This document shows positions 13,889 through 29,585 of a DNA stretch of 64,000 nucleotides, in pieces. The stretch spans positions 707,109-771,108 of the forward strand of contig JAJEKV010000027.1 in assembly GCA_021234155.1 (NCBI GenBank), given 5' to 3'. The DNA comes from Isoetes taiwanensis. Its lineage: Eukaryota; Streptophyta; Lycopodiopsida; Isoetales; Isoetaceae. Under the pieces are notes generated by a model. It was not told the DNA's origin. It searched no databases and saw only the letters and a program-made list of their open reading frames with translations. Both the position numbers and the translations under genes were made by a program. Every line of letters begins with the position of its first letter. The stretch's first letter is position 1.

Positions 13889-16800
13889 TTTGCTCCTGGC
13901 AACGTCTTATTTCATATTATGGATCGTGACACTAAAAATTTTGCTTAGCTATTTTTTGTTACAAATTGCCATAGGCAAACGATTTGTTACCTTTTGGGCA
14001 AATCCATTTCAGAGCCAGTTCTTCAAAGACTTCCATGCATTCGCTCATCTCACACCTGTTGTGGCCTTCATTTCTGCGGATATTTTTGTAACCGAGAACA
14101 TGTTTTGTTGGTTTTGTCATTCTTATCTCTGCCTTAATTTTCTTGAAAGCATATCTCCTCATGCACTCATTCTATTTTAGTGTTATTACCAAGATCACCT
14201 GTGTCTAATTTGAGCTTTAAAGTCAAGCCTGGATGCCTAAGTGGAATGTTGAAAAGAGGCAATTTTGATGCATCGCTGCATTTGGACCCCGACAATATAT
14301 GCATTTCTGCTGTGCTTCATCATCTCCATGTATGCTCGCCCCTAAAGAGGTAAGTTTCCAACAGATTTTATTGTTATTACTAATTCAATCGCATGTAGCA
14401 CTGGAGCTCTTAAAGCTGTAGTTTCACGTCAGAGAACAATAACAATTTTCCTTTTCCTCCTTTCCTTTGTTCTCATCCCTGTGAAAGATTTACCTTTGTG
14501 CTCAATAATGCTTCATATTGAGTTAGGCACTGGCCTTCCAGCTATGTGGGTTCGGCCAAGGCAATTGAGATGATGCCTATGTAATGAAATTCAAAGATAT
14601 CTATATCAATCGAGATGGTGTGTAAGCAATGAATAATATATTTGTATGGGCCTCTGTCAAGACATAGCACCTTCCGCAAAACCTCAGACAATATAATATG
14701 AGGCAGAGAACCTCAGAGGGCTATGAGGCGCTCGAGGCATTCTTCAAAAGTTTCAATGGCTGCAGGCATCTAATATGGAAAGATCTGCTCGTGATATCTA
14801 TTTCGCTTTTAATTGTTGAAGCATCCCATGAAAAGTCGCCTACGCACCATCATCACAAACGTAAAAGGAATATGCCTTACCACCGACCCAAGCTAATATC
14901 CACCCAGATTGTGCATGGAATAAAGGCTTCTGTTTCATGTGGTCCCCACCAGCTTCTTTGTATTTATATGTTAGCTTGAGCCACAAAGCTGCCTTTTTTC
15001 ATGCTTTCTATTTCTACTATCCTGCTTGCATTTGGTATTTTTGTTTTTATAACGTTTGTGCCTCATACTAGCAAGTTGGTCTCAATCTATAATGGTAAGT
15101 TATCTTGTAAACATAGCTATGCTTTTTGGTGATAGTATAAGTTGGCGCCGTTGTTGGCATGTTCTCAGGAATCAATGCATTGATTTTGTATTTTTGCCAT
15201 TTTTGCGCACATTGTGCTGTAATCACACGAGGAGGGTAAAGAACTTGGGCCGAGTAGTTTCCCACGAAAGTAGCTGTTGAGCAATCGCATCGGTGGGCAT
15301 TGTGATAATAGAGCGTCAAGACCGTGGACCATTGGCCTTCATAGAACTGATAAATTAGAATCATTTGAAGTTAGACCAAATAATAAAGTTTACCCGGCAC
15401 GCAAAGAAAACGCCCAAACTTGGGAAAGCATCCACTTTGTGTCTTGATGCTGAGGAAGGTGTTGTTTCAGGTGACTTGCCGGGTATCCTTAAGGTAGGTC
15501 CTTGTTGCTTGTGTGAATGTACAAGCTCACAAATGTACCCATGGATTAACCGGGTCGATCATATTATATTCAGAATAAAGTCGCATTTATCGCAACCTAT
15601 GCTCCGGACACATGCAAAAAGCTCAACACACATATTTTTGCTCAACGCTCAACGCTGCAGGGTTCAGAAAATTGTGTGTGTCGAGATTCAGAAGTTACCA
15701 AGATTCACATTTAACTGATTCTCTTGGACATTATACTCCAAGAATTGTATTCATCATTGTGTAGTGTCGAATTGTGTAGCTTACAGTATTCGTTGACTTG
15801 TGATTTGATTCCCTTTGTGATTATATTTCAAGAATTTGTGTTCCAATTTATATTGTTCTGATCCCCATTTGTGCTTGCATCCCATTCAATTGGGAAACGC
15901 TTTTATTTTGCGGTGCCTCATGGATATTTCTCGAGATATAAACCCTTGCGTGTTCTTGGTGTACCCGGACATTGGTCTTAAGCCTACTTATAAAGTCGGC
16001 CATGCTATTTGGTGGGATTTATGTTCGCATGACCCATTATTGAGCAACACGTAGATAATTAAGGAGTAAATGTACACCAACAAGAGATGGACGTGGTCAA
16101 ATGTAAGATATTCTTCCTCAAGTGGATTTGGTTCTGGAAGCCAACTTGGAGACTGATTGAGAATTTTGAATAACAAATAACTTGAAAGTCGAAGTTATAA
16201 GGCGTTAAGCAAAGGTTTGAAAAAGGCCTCACTTGTCGTGGAACTCTAAGTTACGCATGATTTTAGAACTGTAGATGTTACTTATTGAGGTGAGATTCCA
16301 TGTTCTTTTTGTATCATCACAGGTTTTAGCATTTAGAAAATGCTACTAGGTAGTTCCCAAATACAATATCTCAACATGTATGGGTGGATATTGTGATGGA
16401 AGTTGAGAAAAGGATGCAAGAGATTGAACTATAAGCTACATCCTGCTTTATCTTAGGCGTGATTCCCGCCTCTGCATCGCAGCCGCCGCGATCACCCGCC
16501 GACAATTCATATTCACCTGGTTCAAACCATATCCCCGATGATTCAACAAACCCCGGTTAAGGTGAAGTCTATATTCAAACACACGGGCATTTCTTCTTGC
16601 TTATATTCTTTGCATGTTCAATTTCGCCTTCTGTTGACACTGGCTGGCATCAACATCCGCCTGTGCCCCGCATCTTTCATTAGCCTTCCATACCTTGTGA
16701 ACCGAGAGCTTGTCTTGTATTAGACCGTAAGAAGTGAGCAATTATGCTATTCATGTTTTGAGTTGCATTGTTGCAGATTGAGGTCATGGTCCGTTATTTT

Positions 16801-19800
16801 TTGCAGACCCATGATGCCCCGAAAGACAATGAAGATGTTCAAACCATAGGAACCCGGCCGGAAGTACAGATACAGACTGCGCAGAAAATTGAGAAGCTGG
16901 CGTGGCGTATGTGCCGCAATTAGCTCTATAACATCATCATCACAATATCACCAGCTCTTTTACAACAAAACCTCCAACACCGGCCTTCGATTCATATCCG
17001 AGGGGCCTGAATGGGTTTTCAGCCTTCTCCCATGGCGACCATACTTGAAGTCACACAAGAAGAAAGAGAGTTCGTTGAAGCAAAAGTTCTTAACCAGCTT
17101 GAGAGCATAATGTCACGTGTAGTCTGGCCTTTTTATCTACTTGAAATATAAGATTTTATTCCAACCTACTTAAACCACTTTTAATTGGTGGTCTGAGCAA
17201 GATTATGGCTGAGAGATTCTCTCGTGTAAGGACTTCGTTGAAGTTCACTTCTGATGCGTGTTCTTCTCGACATTAAACCAGATATGATCACTTGCAAGAG
17301 TCGAATGATGCAAACAAAGTTATAATCTCTTTCAATGTATTTTTACCGAGATCTTGGGATGTTTACGCCACTAAGCTGTTAATGCATTGTCATTGTTACA
17401 TTTAGGTTTATCATTGATAGACCCCGATGAGTTTACTTCCCACTCCAAGCAACCCCGGGTTCAATTCTAGTCGCAAAATGTCGACAACATTTGCCGCGGC
17501 ACCTCAAACAATTTATCTCGAATCCCGTGTTTTGACATGGCAACAAACAACACAACCTTGATAGATCCACTTCGCCAACCGTAAGAGCCGGTCATGTACC
17601 ACAATCTCATCCTTCGACGATCAGACTTTGTATGAGAATGACCCGTGCCCATGATGGCGCATATGTCTTCAACTACCATGGAACCATCTATTGATAACGT
17701 GTTGGATCAAGAAAAATGCCGACTCCAATCATAATCCCTTGCTTTCACTTGATGGCTTGCTCAGCTGCCCATAGTTCCATAATCATCCCACAAAGAGTTG
17801 TAAATATGGCTACCCAAGTAGCAAATATTCGCTGATTTTGCTTACATGAAATCAAGCAAGTGGGTTCTAGGAAGGTTAGACTGCAGTTATTGCATCTCTG
17901 CTACTCATCGAGCCCAAGCACACATTGTATCATGTAATTGAAGCATGTATCTTAGTTTCCAATAAACTTCCTGATATATGCAAAGTGGCAGAGCACGTAA
18001 ACACACCCTTTATTTGAAAATACTCCAATCCATTCGGGAATTCTTGAACCGCCCCTTTCAAAATTACCCCAATCCATTTGCGTATTCCCTTTGACCTTAA
18101 TCCTCCTTTCTTGAAAATTATTATTTCTACTAATTCCCCTGCCCGGATATACCCTTGTTCAAGAACTCGCTCCTCGCTAATCTTCCGCATGATACAGTAC
18201 CCTTTCTTTGTTCAAGAATTCATTGCAAAGAAGATAATCCATTGTTCTGAGTCCACCTCGGCCACAACAACACGCCCTTACAGCGAATTGGGTTCGTGGA
18301 TTCCCTACTAAATTTGAGGAATGTTTACACCGCAGTAAGGAAGTATTTGCCCTTGGTTTGTGGTACTTTTAAGTTCTAAAAATTCTTTTGAGAAATGTTG
18401 AACGAAATAATTGAAAAGTGCTTTGATTGCTCTACAACCGCATCGAATAGAGTCTCCCCGCATCAAATCCCAGAGCTTGAATTCTTTGCTAATGAAGCTG
18501 AAAGTTTTTTCCGGGCCGGAAACCATAGCTTTCCTCGCCTCCAAGCAAGAAACACACTCGCATCAAAGAAATGTTACTTCCTGCCAATTTCCATTTCGAA
18601 GCAACCTACCCTTCCAGGGGCCGAAGTTGGTTTCATAATCAAGGTCCTTGATTGATCTTGAAGGCTGAATCTACTCCTCCGCCTCGAATAGTTATGGCGG
18701 TGATTTAAGAGAAGGGTGACGTTTTTGGTGAAGGGTTGAAGAAGGCCGAACATCACTACCCGCAAAGACTAAAGTCGCGACATAAGTTTGAACATACAAA
18801 GTCAAATGAAAATACACCCATGTAAAGTCCTTTAGCTTTATCATAGGAAACAAAAAAATTATATATGAAAATAAAATCCTATTTGAAACCCTCTCAAAAT
18901 TATCATGCTATTGATTGCGCTCCATCCATCCTTACGATAACAAATCGCTGATGAAACAAAATTGTTTAATCTAAGCCTTGATTGGCATCACAAAAAGAAT
19001 TTGCGCTCCGCACGTTACTATTCCTCAAAGAATAATGACGACAAGGGCCGCTTCACTTTAATAAGCTTTTCTTTAAGGAACCCCTTATGATAAAGTTACA
19101 CACATTCAATATTTATATTTTATAATCCCAATCAAATGAGAATTAAGACTTACAATGCCAGCACCTAAATCAAAGGTGATTGCAATACTGGCAAAATGGT
19201 TCAGCATTGCGAACATTAAGTTTTTATACGCTTTTGACATGGTTTTCACATGATTTCATGGGCGATTGCAGAGGCAAGTATACTAATCAAAAAGATCATC
19301 TCAATATCTCAATGGTCGCTTTTTCTCAAAGATATGGGGGACTCAGCTATTTTGGTCTAAGTGAAAACCGGTCATTATCATGCACACATAATCCCATCTT
19401 GGCACCGTGGTTCCCAAACTTATTTGTTTGCTTCATTGTCCAGAACAAGTCAGCCATTGCATCACCCGCACCCGGTCCCACGGTGCCGAGATTGAGATAA
19501 CAGATGGGAGCGTCGCAATTGCCGCGAGGTGCTGACCACATGTGCCGCTGCTGCCACAGTTATTGAAGATGAAAGCCATACTCGAGTTGCCCCCGCTTTG
19601 AGCAGTCCTAATCATTTGACCTTAGCATTCCATTCCACGCCACAATAACCGAGCACCATCTCGGCATGACTGGCATTATACATACTTGAGGTTCTAGATG
19701 CATGCACCATCGCAGCCTCAATAGTCATTATCTCCGCTGTTCAGTATCATCACACGCAGCTGTTTTTCCCTTGAAAACCCTCGAGGCGTGAGTTTTAATC

Positions 19801-22800
19801 CCAAAGTAGTAATGATTGTAATAGCCTAACAAAGGGTCCCATGACCTGCTTTGGTTCCTCGCGGACGAAAACTATTCTGCCCCAATCAATATATCTAGAG
19901 GCTCATTGGATCTGGGCTTGTCATGTCTTTGCATTTTTATGTTGCTCCTGCTTTAGTTGAGAAGCTTGTCGTCCTTCAAAACCGTGATTTTTATTGTCTA
20001 AATCTATATCCTTATTGCTTACCCCTTTTATTTATTTTTTATTATTTTTATTTTTGTGTTAATATTGAGCAAACGCAGACACTTTCACTTGAGTGTCCAT
20101 CGCTAAGCTGCCGTGTGAGACTTTTAGTGTGTGGATGCAACTATAAGCTGCTGACCATCTATGGTCAGAAAATTGAAGAAAATTCCAAGTGGGATGTCGT
20201 TAACGTGGAATGCCGCCCAATTCGAGATGTGTCACATGAAGTATTCAAACTCATAGGTATTTTTCTTTTTCTTGAGCTGTCTCTCAGGAGATGTGCAAAT
20301 CCGTGAGTCGCTCAAATTCGTCCGCCTCCTTGCACATGGTGTGGAGCTTCTAATCTTCGATGACCGGCAAGCAGCTCCGAAAGGTGCTACTTGCTCAGAT
20401 GTGCCATTTATAGTCAATCTTGTTCTTTCAATTGTTATAAGCTTGAACCTGCTCAATGGCAAGACTTTAGGGTCGTGCGTAGTTTATTAGACATGCCCGA
20501 TCAGTCAGCTCCTCATCTTAGATGTTCTCTTTATTGGTGTCCTGCAGTGACGAGATTGAGTAAACCCACAATAGATGACTGAATGCATGTTGAACAAGTT
20601 CTTTGCCTTGCCCACAAAGAAATTAATATTTAGTTGTGTAATTGTTCCGCGCATGCACATATTGTTGCACAACTGGCAGAATAGGGCTTGATAGACCACG
20701 ACAAGCTTTGCAAGATGTCGGAAGAAAGAGCCTCGGCATTAGGGGCAAGTAAGACAAGCTGAATGTAGACATTTTGCAACCAAAAATACTCCAAAAGAAT
20801 GGCTCTATCTTCTAACTCGATAATTCAAGTGTATACAGAGATCCTTGAAAAATAAAAAGGTTCTTTTCCTTCTAAGTAACCCAAAACTAGAACACTTATA
20901 TGAGGTGCCTGGGCCCTAGTGATGCTTAAGGCAAACCCATAGGATCTTACATAACACAATCCCAAGATTCTCCCTTATCGTTAATAAAATTGTTGTGTTT
21001 CCACCAACGTAAAGAAAGCTGGTTACAATCTCCCAACTATTGTTTGAGTATAAAACACATAGTTGAGTATCGTGATCAATGGATTAGATTTTAAGCTTCA
21101 ACTAGGTCTCAATTTGACCGCCACTTCCTTTCAATATTCAAATATTTACCTGAAATGAAAGCCGCCATAAGTTTAACCCAAATGTTTGTATTCACAATCA
21201 TCCTCGATGGGGCCGCTTCTCCTCTTGTTTTCGGAAGCTTTAAAAGGTCGGGTAATAACTATCCGCTCACGTAGTTGATTATTAGCAACTTTGATTATAT
21301 TTTCACAGCTACTTACATATGGTTTTTGCTTGTTCTTATGGTCTCATAAAAATGCATTAGCATGGTTTCGCCGAAATAGGACTTTTGTAAACCAATCTGG
21401 CTTAGCTTTGTTCAGTTGCATCTGTGTAGAGGGCACCACCATCAACAAAAGCTTATGCCTAGCAAATGATGATGATGATCTATTACGGAACAAATGTTTC
21501 GGTCCATGGTGAAAGTATGTCGGGTATCAGCATACAGCCCCGGACGCATGTCAGAGCATTTATAGCGGTTTAGCCCGCTAAAGCACCCCTCGCTTTTGCT
21601 TAATTGGTGTCGCGGGCGTAATCGCTCATATTTTGACGCCCCTTCACAAGACGTCCACCTTTCACCAACCAACCGTTAGGAAAAATGATTGTTGGATTTT
21701 GGCTGGATTTTCAGGCGAGTGGTAAGTGGCTTGCAAATTGCTGGAGCCCGAACTACCACGCCCACTCCTCAGCGGGGTTCGCCAGTAGCCCTCCCTCCAC
21801 CACCACCTCCCTCTCGAATTTCATGGCGCCCTCGACACGCTCGAGGCAATATCGGTTAGCATTACCTCCTTACCGACGAATTCAATACGTTCAGATTTGT
21901 TGGCTGCCACTGCAACACCCGAAATGGTCATGGAAGATCCGCCCGCACTTACAAGAAATTGGATGCGTAGAGAAAGAGAATACGACACGGAATAAGACGA
22001 GAAAGGGGTTGAACTGAGAGGTTATGAGCACGTAGGACGTAGTAAGAAATAGCTAAGCTTGTAGTTGATTACTAACAAGCTTCACCAAAAAGCATTCAAT
22101 TCAACTCAGTCGAATGTGATGAAGAGGGTGGTTCATCACCACGAAATGGAAATCTCGTAATCCCGAATTTTTCCAACTAAAGGAGTGTAAGGCAGCGTCG
22201 CTTCAAGAATCTTGAACAGACATCGGCAGCCGCTGTAAAGAGGCAAAGGAACCATGGATGTTTGGAGAGCCAACTCGACCGGTGATGGCTTCCGACAAAA
22301 ATCGAGATGCAATTCCACCATGGCGTATCGTGTTAGGCATCTACCCCAAGCCTTTCATGCCCCGTGTTTCCAGCAAGCTTTTGGGCGTTTTTTGGCGTTT
22401 GTATCTGCCTTCGAAAGGATGCCGATGGGATATGTTCATTGATTAATGCAATATTTCTTATGATAGGTTGCATGAGGTCAACACCGCAACCGGCCGGTGA
22501 TAGAAAATCGAAGCCGTCCTGAAATGCATGGGTTCGGCTTCCAAAGGAGGTTGAGGTGCTATTTTCCTCACCCCGGCCAGGCAGCATAAACACTGAAACA
22601 AAATAGCGTAGCCCTCAGCATTTGAAGAAAGCTATTGAAGGAAAACCTATTTCTTACTTGAGTGCATGACAAGCTCATGACACTCTTTGTGCAGCACCTG
22701 CCTGAAAGCACACCATGCTTGTATCAATGGTGTAGAGCTCCGTGCATCTAGTTTGGTCGATGGTTGTTCTAGCCAATTCAAATCTCGTCTCTACCATTCT

Positions 22801-25800
22801 ATTTCCCACCAAGATATCACCATGAGCTGGTGGAAGGAAATAGTATGGAATTTCTTTTGGGACCCGCCCATGGTAAGGGAGAGCACCATGGCAAGGCAGC
22901 CCCAAAGGGCATTCACTAGAGAAAGCAGCTCAAGTGCCGAGATGGGTGAGATTTAGGGTGTGCCGGGCCGATGGCTGTGAATTAACCGTTGGAATGAAGG
23001 TACCGAACAATCCGGGACATCAAAAGGTATTAGTTTATCCGTTGTATTCGCTGAGTAGTGTCGCTCAGAAATCGTCAGAATAAGCTGAATAGTGCTTTCA
23101 TCTCGGGCGAAGTGCCGCTCCAACGGTAATGTGATGTGAGTAGTGTTGTGGCTATGTCATTACAATAGATGATGCAATACTTGTTGTCTCCTTGCGTACT
23201 TCCTGGTAATGGAAAGGATGAGTTGATAGATTGCACTGGGCTGGACCGTGCTGTGGTGGAAGGACCAAGCAAATACACGCGATCCTGAAGGTACTTAGCC
23301 AAATCACAAGGGGTGGCTCATAGAGGTTTAAGTTGTTTCTGGTGGTAACCTGCTTGAAAGGAACCCGGTCATCTTTGTGTGAAATGCTACATGACATTGA
23401 AGAATTGTAAAATATAGCACTCAAAGCCGATAAGTTCATCGGTGAAGGTACCGAAGACGCGAAACGTGATGAGGCATTTTTTGAAGGTGATGAGAATGGT
23501 CAGTCCTGGAACGTAGAAAGAGGAAGGGTGAGGATAACCTGTCGTTGTAGCCGAGGAGGGAAATCGAGAATGCAGATTTCTATGTGGTCAAATGTGTTAA
23601 GTCAAAAGCAATATCCCCGACGTAATTCGTCGGGCGGCTAGCTGGGGGTCGACCTCTCAACGTGGATGAATGATGTGTTGGCTGGTTTGTACCATGTCGC
23701 CCACTGCATGGTAGTTGGGAGCTACTTGAGCGATGGGGTCTCCCGACTCTTCCAAGACAACATCACGCATCGCCCATCAAGTTTGAGATGAATCGATTCC
23801 CCGGCACCAACAGATTTCAACAGTTACTCACCGTGATGATCCCTGACGCCCCGCCATATGAAGGTTGAATATGCTTTGGCTCAGTTGTTTCTACCATTGT
23901 AACAACTGAAGTTACTTGTGTACTTGTCTCAAATTTTGATCATTGTATTGAGACAATGCTTGTGAGACAATGTTTGTAGTATTGGACCTGTCAGATTGGA
24001 GTATTTAGTATTGAAACAATGCTTGTGGTATTGAGAGCAAGTTGCTATATATTGCTTAAAAATTGTACACTCAAGATTAGGAGAGATGATCACTGAGATC
24101 ACTAACACCGAAGATAAGACAAAAGTATTCATACATATATTACAAAAAGTGCGTAATAATGGTTTTCATGAGTCATCGCAAGTCTTCGTAGTCATGTCGG
24201 TCGTCGAGAAGGTCGCCCAAAGAACGCCTTTAATTGTACTTAATGGAGCATTGAGGATATAGTGTAGGTCGCAGATGGGCAGAAGCTGCCGTTGAGGCAA
24301 GACCAAGACTACAACCTGCCTCTTCCAACCATGCATCCGTGATGTCAATGCGGAGATCGCTTTCCTCGCATCGTATGAAATATCAAGTATTCCCAAAGTT
24401 GGACACACAAACCTCGCAAAAGTTGTCCTTCTTCCCTTGAAAGGCATAATGGGAAGGGTTGTGTGTGCGGTGGTTTAGAAACCCTTGTAGGTCGGTCATC
24501 AACCAAGAAAATCATACCATATTTTGAGGAAAATCCCTCGCACAACTCAACTCCTTGAAAATCGGGCTTTTCTCGGGTTCTGCTTTGGATGCTCGCATGG
24601 CAATGTTTTGGACCATATACCTTCAAGAATTGTCTCTGCACCGTGAACAATGCATCCACACCATATCCCTTGTATTCGAAGTAGAGAAGCACCCAAACAA
24701 TAAATATCAAACCGCGCCCACCCACAAACTCATGATACCGTCTCCAAATGAGGTACTTATTTGCGCTTACAACATGCTTGGTTTTTTGGTGGAGGCAAGA
24801 TTTTCCCTCGCTCATTCTCCTCTCGTTGTGTCTCGGTAAGCCAAGAGATTGATGCCCACGCTCCAAAGACCATCAACTTCCGTCCGTGGGTGTGTCCATC
24901 CTGGACGTTTGCAACCACCGCGATGTGTCGTGATCGCTTGTCCGGTGGCCGCAATGTGTGTCGGACTCCCCACTGGCGGCAACGAGAGGTGCTGCCGGAC
25001 AAGGCCGCAACCCCGGGCCGGACTCGGCTTATCTTGCTACCGTATGATGGAGAGCGATAGCCATAGCTCCACACATCCTTATTAGTATCTCCCCGCCCAA
25101 TGTATGGTGTTTCGGCTATCAGTAACCCTTTTGCTTAAGCCTTTGTCCTCGGTTTCTTCATATCTTCACCACCTTGTTCTCCTCGCATGCAAGGATGAGT
25201 CTAATTTCAATAACCTAAATTTGTAGAGAATACACATTCTGAAATGTAATGATAACAGCAATCTTTGTGTGTTAGAGTTTGTGCCGGCATCTTTATCTTG
25301 TATTGTCTTTCAACGATTCACTAAGTAAGCAACCATTGGCTGCCTTCGCATGCTTTTACAAAGCCTAAGTTGAATGAATAATCCAAACCAAAATTTGCAC
25401 ATTAAAGGTGGAATAAAACAGGATCAAATATATACTGTTTGAACAAAACCTGGACTGATGGTTTAGGGTTGTCATGCAAAATCAAGGTTTTGCACAAATA
25501 CATAAAGGCAAAAATTACATTAGCCATGTTTTTCTTTCCAAATGCTACTTCTATGGGGATGCCTCATCAAGGTCATTTCACCACCTCACTTTCTTCTTTC
25601 CACAACCTTCTCGCCCTCGACCGTGTCAACTCAGTTTCACCGCTTAACGCATCGCCCGTTCAATCACGCTTTACATTCGCCGCATCGCCTTCCCCGCAAT
25701 GGAAAGAGGAGGCTTTAAGAGGCGCCTGCAGAATTTAAACTGCGTTTTATAATTGTTGGCACCAATGTGCATTACTTGAATTCCAGCTGATTCGTGGGAT

Positions 25801-28800
25801 GCTTTTGGTGTCTCCGACTGGCCGCTGTGTGTCGCGAAGTAAATAAGACTACCGGTGCTTCGCCAGTCGCCCAATGCTCCGGCTTAATTTCATCGCCGCC
25901 GCCAATTCAAAACCAGGCCGTACCTTTTTCCCATGCCCCTGATTGTGGAGTGTGAAACCGTGGATCTGGTGGCAGGCGATCGGGGGTCCTTTTACTTTTG
26001 GTGTGATTTGTTGTTTCCTTTCCTGCTGCTACTTGGAGTTGTGGCTACATGTAACAAAGCCAACATCAATTATCTTCTTCGGTTTGTGCGAGCATTTCGG
26101 TACAACACTTCTGCTTTCGCGTATTAAGCTTACCTATTTCTGCACTAACCACAGCCAGGAATGGTCTCGTGCACTTCGAGGCGGCATCCTTTTCCATGAA
26201 ACTGGCCCGAGATTGCAGCTAGCGTGATAATGATGTCCACACTTCATCCGCTTGGGTGAGGTGTAATCATCTGGAAATACAAGACCCACGGGTGGAGCAT
26301 CTCCCTCATCTCAATTGGCAATCCGAATAGTATTGGGTGATCTTTGACGCCAGATGATCATTTCTCTTGGTCCTCGGCCACGGTGACGTGCAGCATGTAA
26401 GTCTTTGTTGGGCTTTGCAAGGAGGGACTCGTTGTTGGCAATCTCGGCCGATTAGTGCAGCCACCTTTTCTACCAGTTTGATCTATTGGCCCACCCCATT
26501 TCAAGTAGGGACTTCAACATATGATATTAACGCCATATCTTTCTCCACTCCCAAAGGCCCGAATCTCAGCGAGGAGACACACTGCATTAGGATGCATGCG
26601 GTGCTTGGCGTGCAATATTATCCTTTATGGTCTTCAACTTCCCCTCTGCCCGTAGGAAAAGCTTCCCTTTGCGAGAGATTGTGCAACTGTTCCTTCTTTG
26701 ACACTAGGTCGTCATTGCGGCAATTTTAGGGCTTCACCTATCTTGGATCATGCTTTCAGGGCGGGAAATATTTTTCCCATAAAATTTGAGAATCTTCTTT
26801 GGACACATTGAAGTACTCTGAATGACAACCTCCCTTCTAATTTTTACTGGCCGGTTACTTTCTTTGCTACACGCAATGCTTTTTACCAGTCTTTGTTATG
26901 CTGCTTTGTGATTTCTTGGGCTCTGGCTACGTGTTCCGCAGGCAGTCTTTGGGTTCCTCTTGACCTTGCGGGCGAATAGGCTCACGCTTTTTCTTTACCA
27001 ACTTCTTTGCCCAATTGACAGAAATTTTTGGATCCTGCTTGGCCCTCGCCCCCGGTTGTTGAATGCAAATAAAAGGAAGCGTCTTCCTTACTTCTCGTTC
27101 TTCAACCCTTACGGGTATATCTTGCTCAAGCAATTAGAGCTTCTTAGATGCTCTCTTTGGCCTTATTTTTGTCGATGGATGTCTTGTTGAATGGCTTACC
27201 GGTTGGTGTCCCAAAACCTCATTATATTCTGCTGCGGATATCACATCACGTTTCGAAATTGAGAGGGATGCACACCCTCGTTTGATAGACCCGCGTTGGC
27301 ATGGAAGTCCTCCTCGGTTCAATCGGCCAGTCGGTCTTAGGGGCCGTTCATACGGGCTGAAAGAAATCAAGAAAAACAAATTAACGGGCACCATAAGCCA
27401 TCAAAATTGGATTTGCATTTTGCTTACCTAGCATGGCATCCATTGGAATTGCCGGGCGAGGATTAACAACCTTCTTCACCATAGTTTTTGGCGTTTGAGT
27501 TTTGGAATACTAGAGTGAATCCGGAAGGGAACCGCGGTTCCGAAATTACAAATTCAAAGTTAGCTACCACTTTCGGTCCACATCGTGAATTACGGTGGGC
27601 GGTAAGAAGGTTATGATTGAAGCGATGCACGCCCTATGTGAAGTGGCGGGCATAGCATAGGTTACACTTCAATTGGTGAAGGGTGGAAAAATAGTATGAA
27701 GGTCTTTAGTCTTTGTGTCTTTGTGTCAGTTTTTGCTACCCACCAGCAGCATACTTTTCACCCCATGACATCTTGCAAAGAGAGGAAACTAAAACAAGAG
27801 GGAAACAAAAACGAAATTGGAATTACCTATATGGCGGTCATGGTGATTGATAATATCAGTATTAGTCACGGTTTTAAAAATCCCATCCCCGATTTTCTGC
27901 CAAGAAAGAATATGGTTCATCATAATGTGCATGGCAAAATGAATATGACTAACATCTTAAGTGCAAGCGCTGCCGAGCGAGATCAAAGATAAAGTTATTC
28001 ATCCTACTAGGATGCAAGAAATCTGCCGCAAGATAGCAACCAATTTCTGTACTCTAAAATCAAGACATGTGCCGGTCTATGATTACTAGCAAGTCAAAAC
28101 CAAAAACCCTATATTAGCACCTATTTAAGGAATACTCTTTCTCTATTATAGAAAGACGTTTGATCATTCAAGATTTACTTTTCTCGTGTTTGATCTCAAG
28201 AAGTGTTCATCACGTCTAACTTCTAGAACATTGTAAAAGCAAAGATCGCGGCCACAAAGCTGATCAACGAGCAGGGATGTCTTTGAAGCACATGCAAAAA
28301 TATTAAATTTGTAAGTTGACACACTAAATGTTTAATATAAGGGCGCATTTAAGCGTAGCTTTTTGGACCGTGCAATGTCTTACGACATATGCCTTGCGAC
28401 CTATTGATTTTACTAAAGTTCTTAGTTACAATTATGCTTTGTTGTATATTATGCATGATAGTTCCCTTATTCTCAAATAGATTGGACTTTAATCTTCTCA
28501 TACAACGTTTTGACTCGGATTGAATCAAGAAATAATGTCTTGGAAATGCAAATGCAATATAACGAGGTATTAGTTGAACAAACTTAAGGTTTTTTACAAA
28601 TGCCAGGGTTCTACTTACTAATAGCTACGGACTAAGTTATCGAGAAAACCCAGTCCATTATCGCCCAAATCATTTGAGCCACCCGTAGTTTATTTTATGC
28701 AAAGGGATATGCCCCTCTTTATTTGATTTCTAGTCTCTTATCTTTTATCTTTAATTATCAATTTGTAGGTGACAAAAAGGGAAACAAGCGAAGCCTAATC

Positions 28801-29585
28801 CGCCTTCCCTAAGGAGCAATAGGGCTATCTTAGGAAGAATAAAAAGGAAGCACAGATTGGAAATGGCGATAGAAATTGAAGACTTGCTCGCTGAAAGCGA
28901 GAAAAATAAAATAAAAATAGTGGCGGTTAATTTCCTATGTACATTTCGATTGTTTGTTGTGATGTCGGTCTTGTGCGAGGCCAAAAAGTAAAAATTTGTT
29001 GTCGAATGATGAGGACCATAATTCTAAATGTTGGTCAACCATTTTCGCTGCACTTTGTGATATTCGGTTGTTGTCCTCCAAAGACCTCATGACGGAATGC
29101 CAACATGTGGTGCTTTTTGATGTCCGTGGAAAAGGAAAATTAAAAATTAGGTATGAAAGAGAGGCGGTAAAAAACTGGGATATGTATTCCCCATAGCCTA
29201 CATGATCAAGATAAACGAGTCACTTATTGATTTTGTGAAATCAACATCTAAGTATTCAAATTTCGGTAAGCTTAGTAAGCAAAACATCCGTTGCTCTTTA
29301 AAAGTCATGAAACGGCGATTGCATCATCCTATGAGGATTCATCGGTTTGGGTTTCAATCAACAAATCAATTTACATCCATTCGATGGCGACAAAGTTTTG
29401 TTTCGGCTTAATCGTTTAATTTATGTCATTGGACTATGGCGTGATATCTTATATTATAATGTTATAAGTAAGGAGTCGCGGTGCATCGAGCCCTAATTTG
29501 AATGGCGAGATCATGCGGATGCATCCGAAGGCCTAGATTTATTACCGCGACTTACCAACACTGCGATTGGTCATGCATCGATCTC
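13889..29585. other. Long gene-poor stretch, no convincing coding region
   Basis: Nearly 16 kb hold no frame I can tie to a family. The longest, 173 codons on the minus strand (24345-24866), has no motif I recognise. Short words from this region recur locally: forms of TGAGACAATGCTTGTG lie at about 23949, 23963 and 24012. A roughly 95-bp segment at 19101-19195 recurs at 35115. The mix of AT-rich and GC-richer patches with broken frames suggests layers of old transposons. I saw no paired LTRs, no polyprotein motifs and no RNA gene. Confidence 0.4.
19101..19195 (+). repeat. Dispersed repeat, copy 1 of 2 in the window
   Basis: About 95 bp beginning CACATTCAATATTTATATTT and ending near GGCAAA match 35115-35210 in the same orientation, with only a few substitutions and small indels. 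Shared words include GAATTAAGACTTACAATGCC and AGCACCTAAATCAAA. Similarity stops sharply on both sides here, so this is a member of an interspersed family rather than a segmental duplication. It has no coding content. Confidence 0.85.

Noticed and set aside
24345-24866. 173-codon minus-strand frame
   Set aside because: No family motif, no visible splice or start context and no neighbouring supporting frame.
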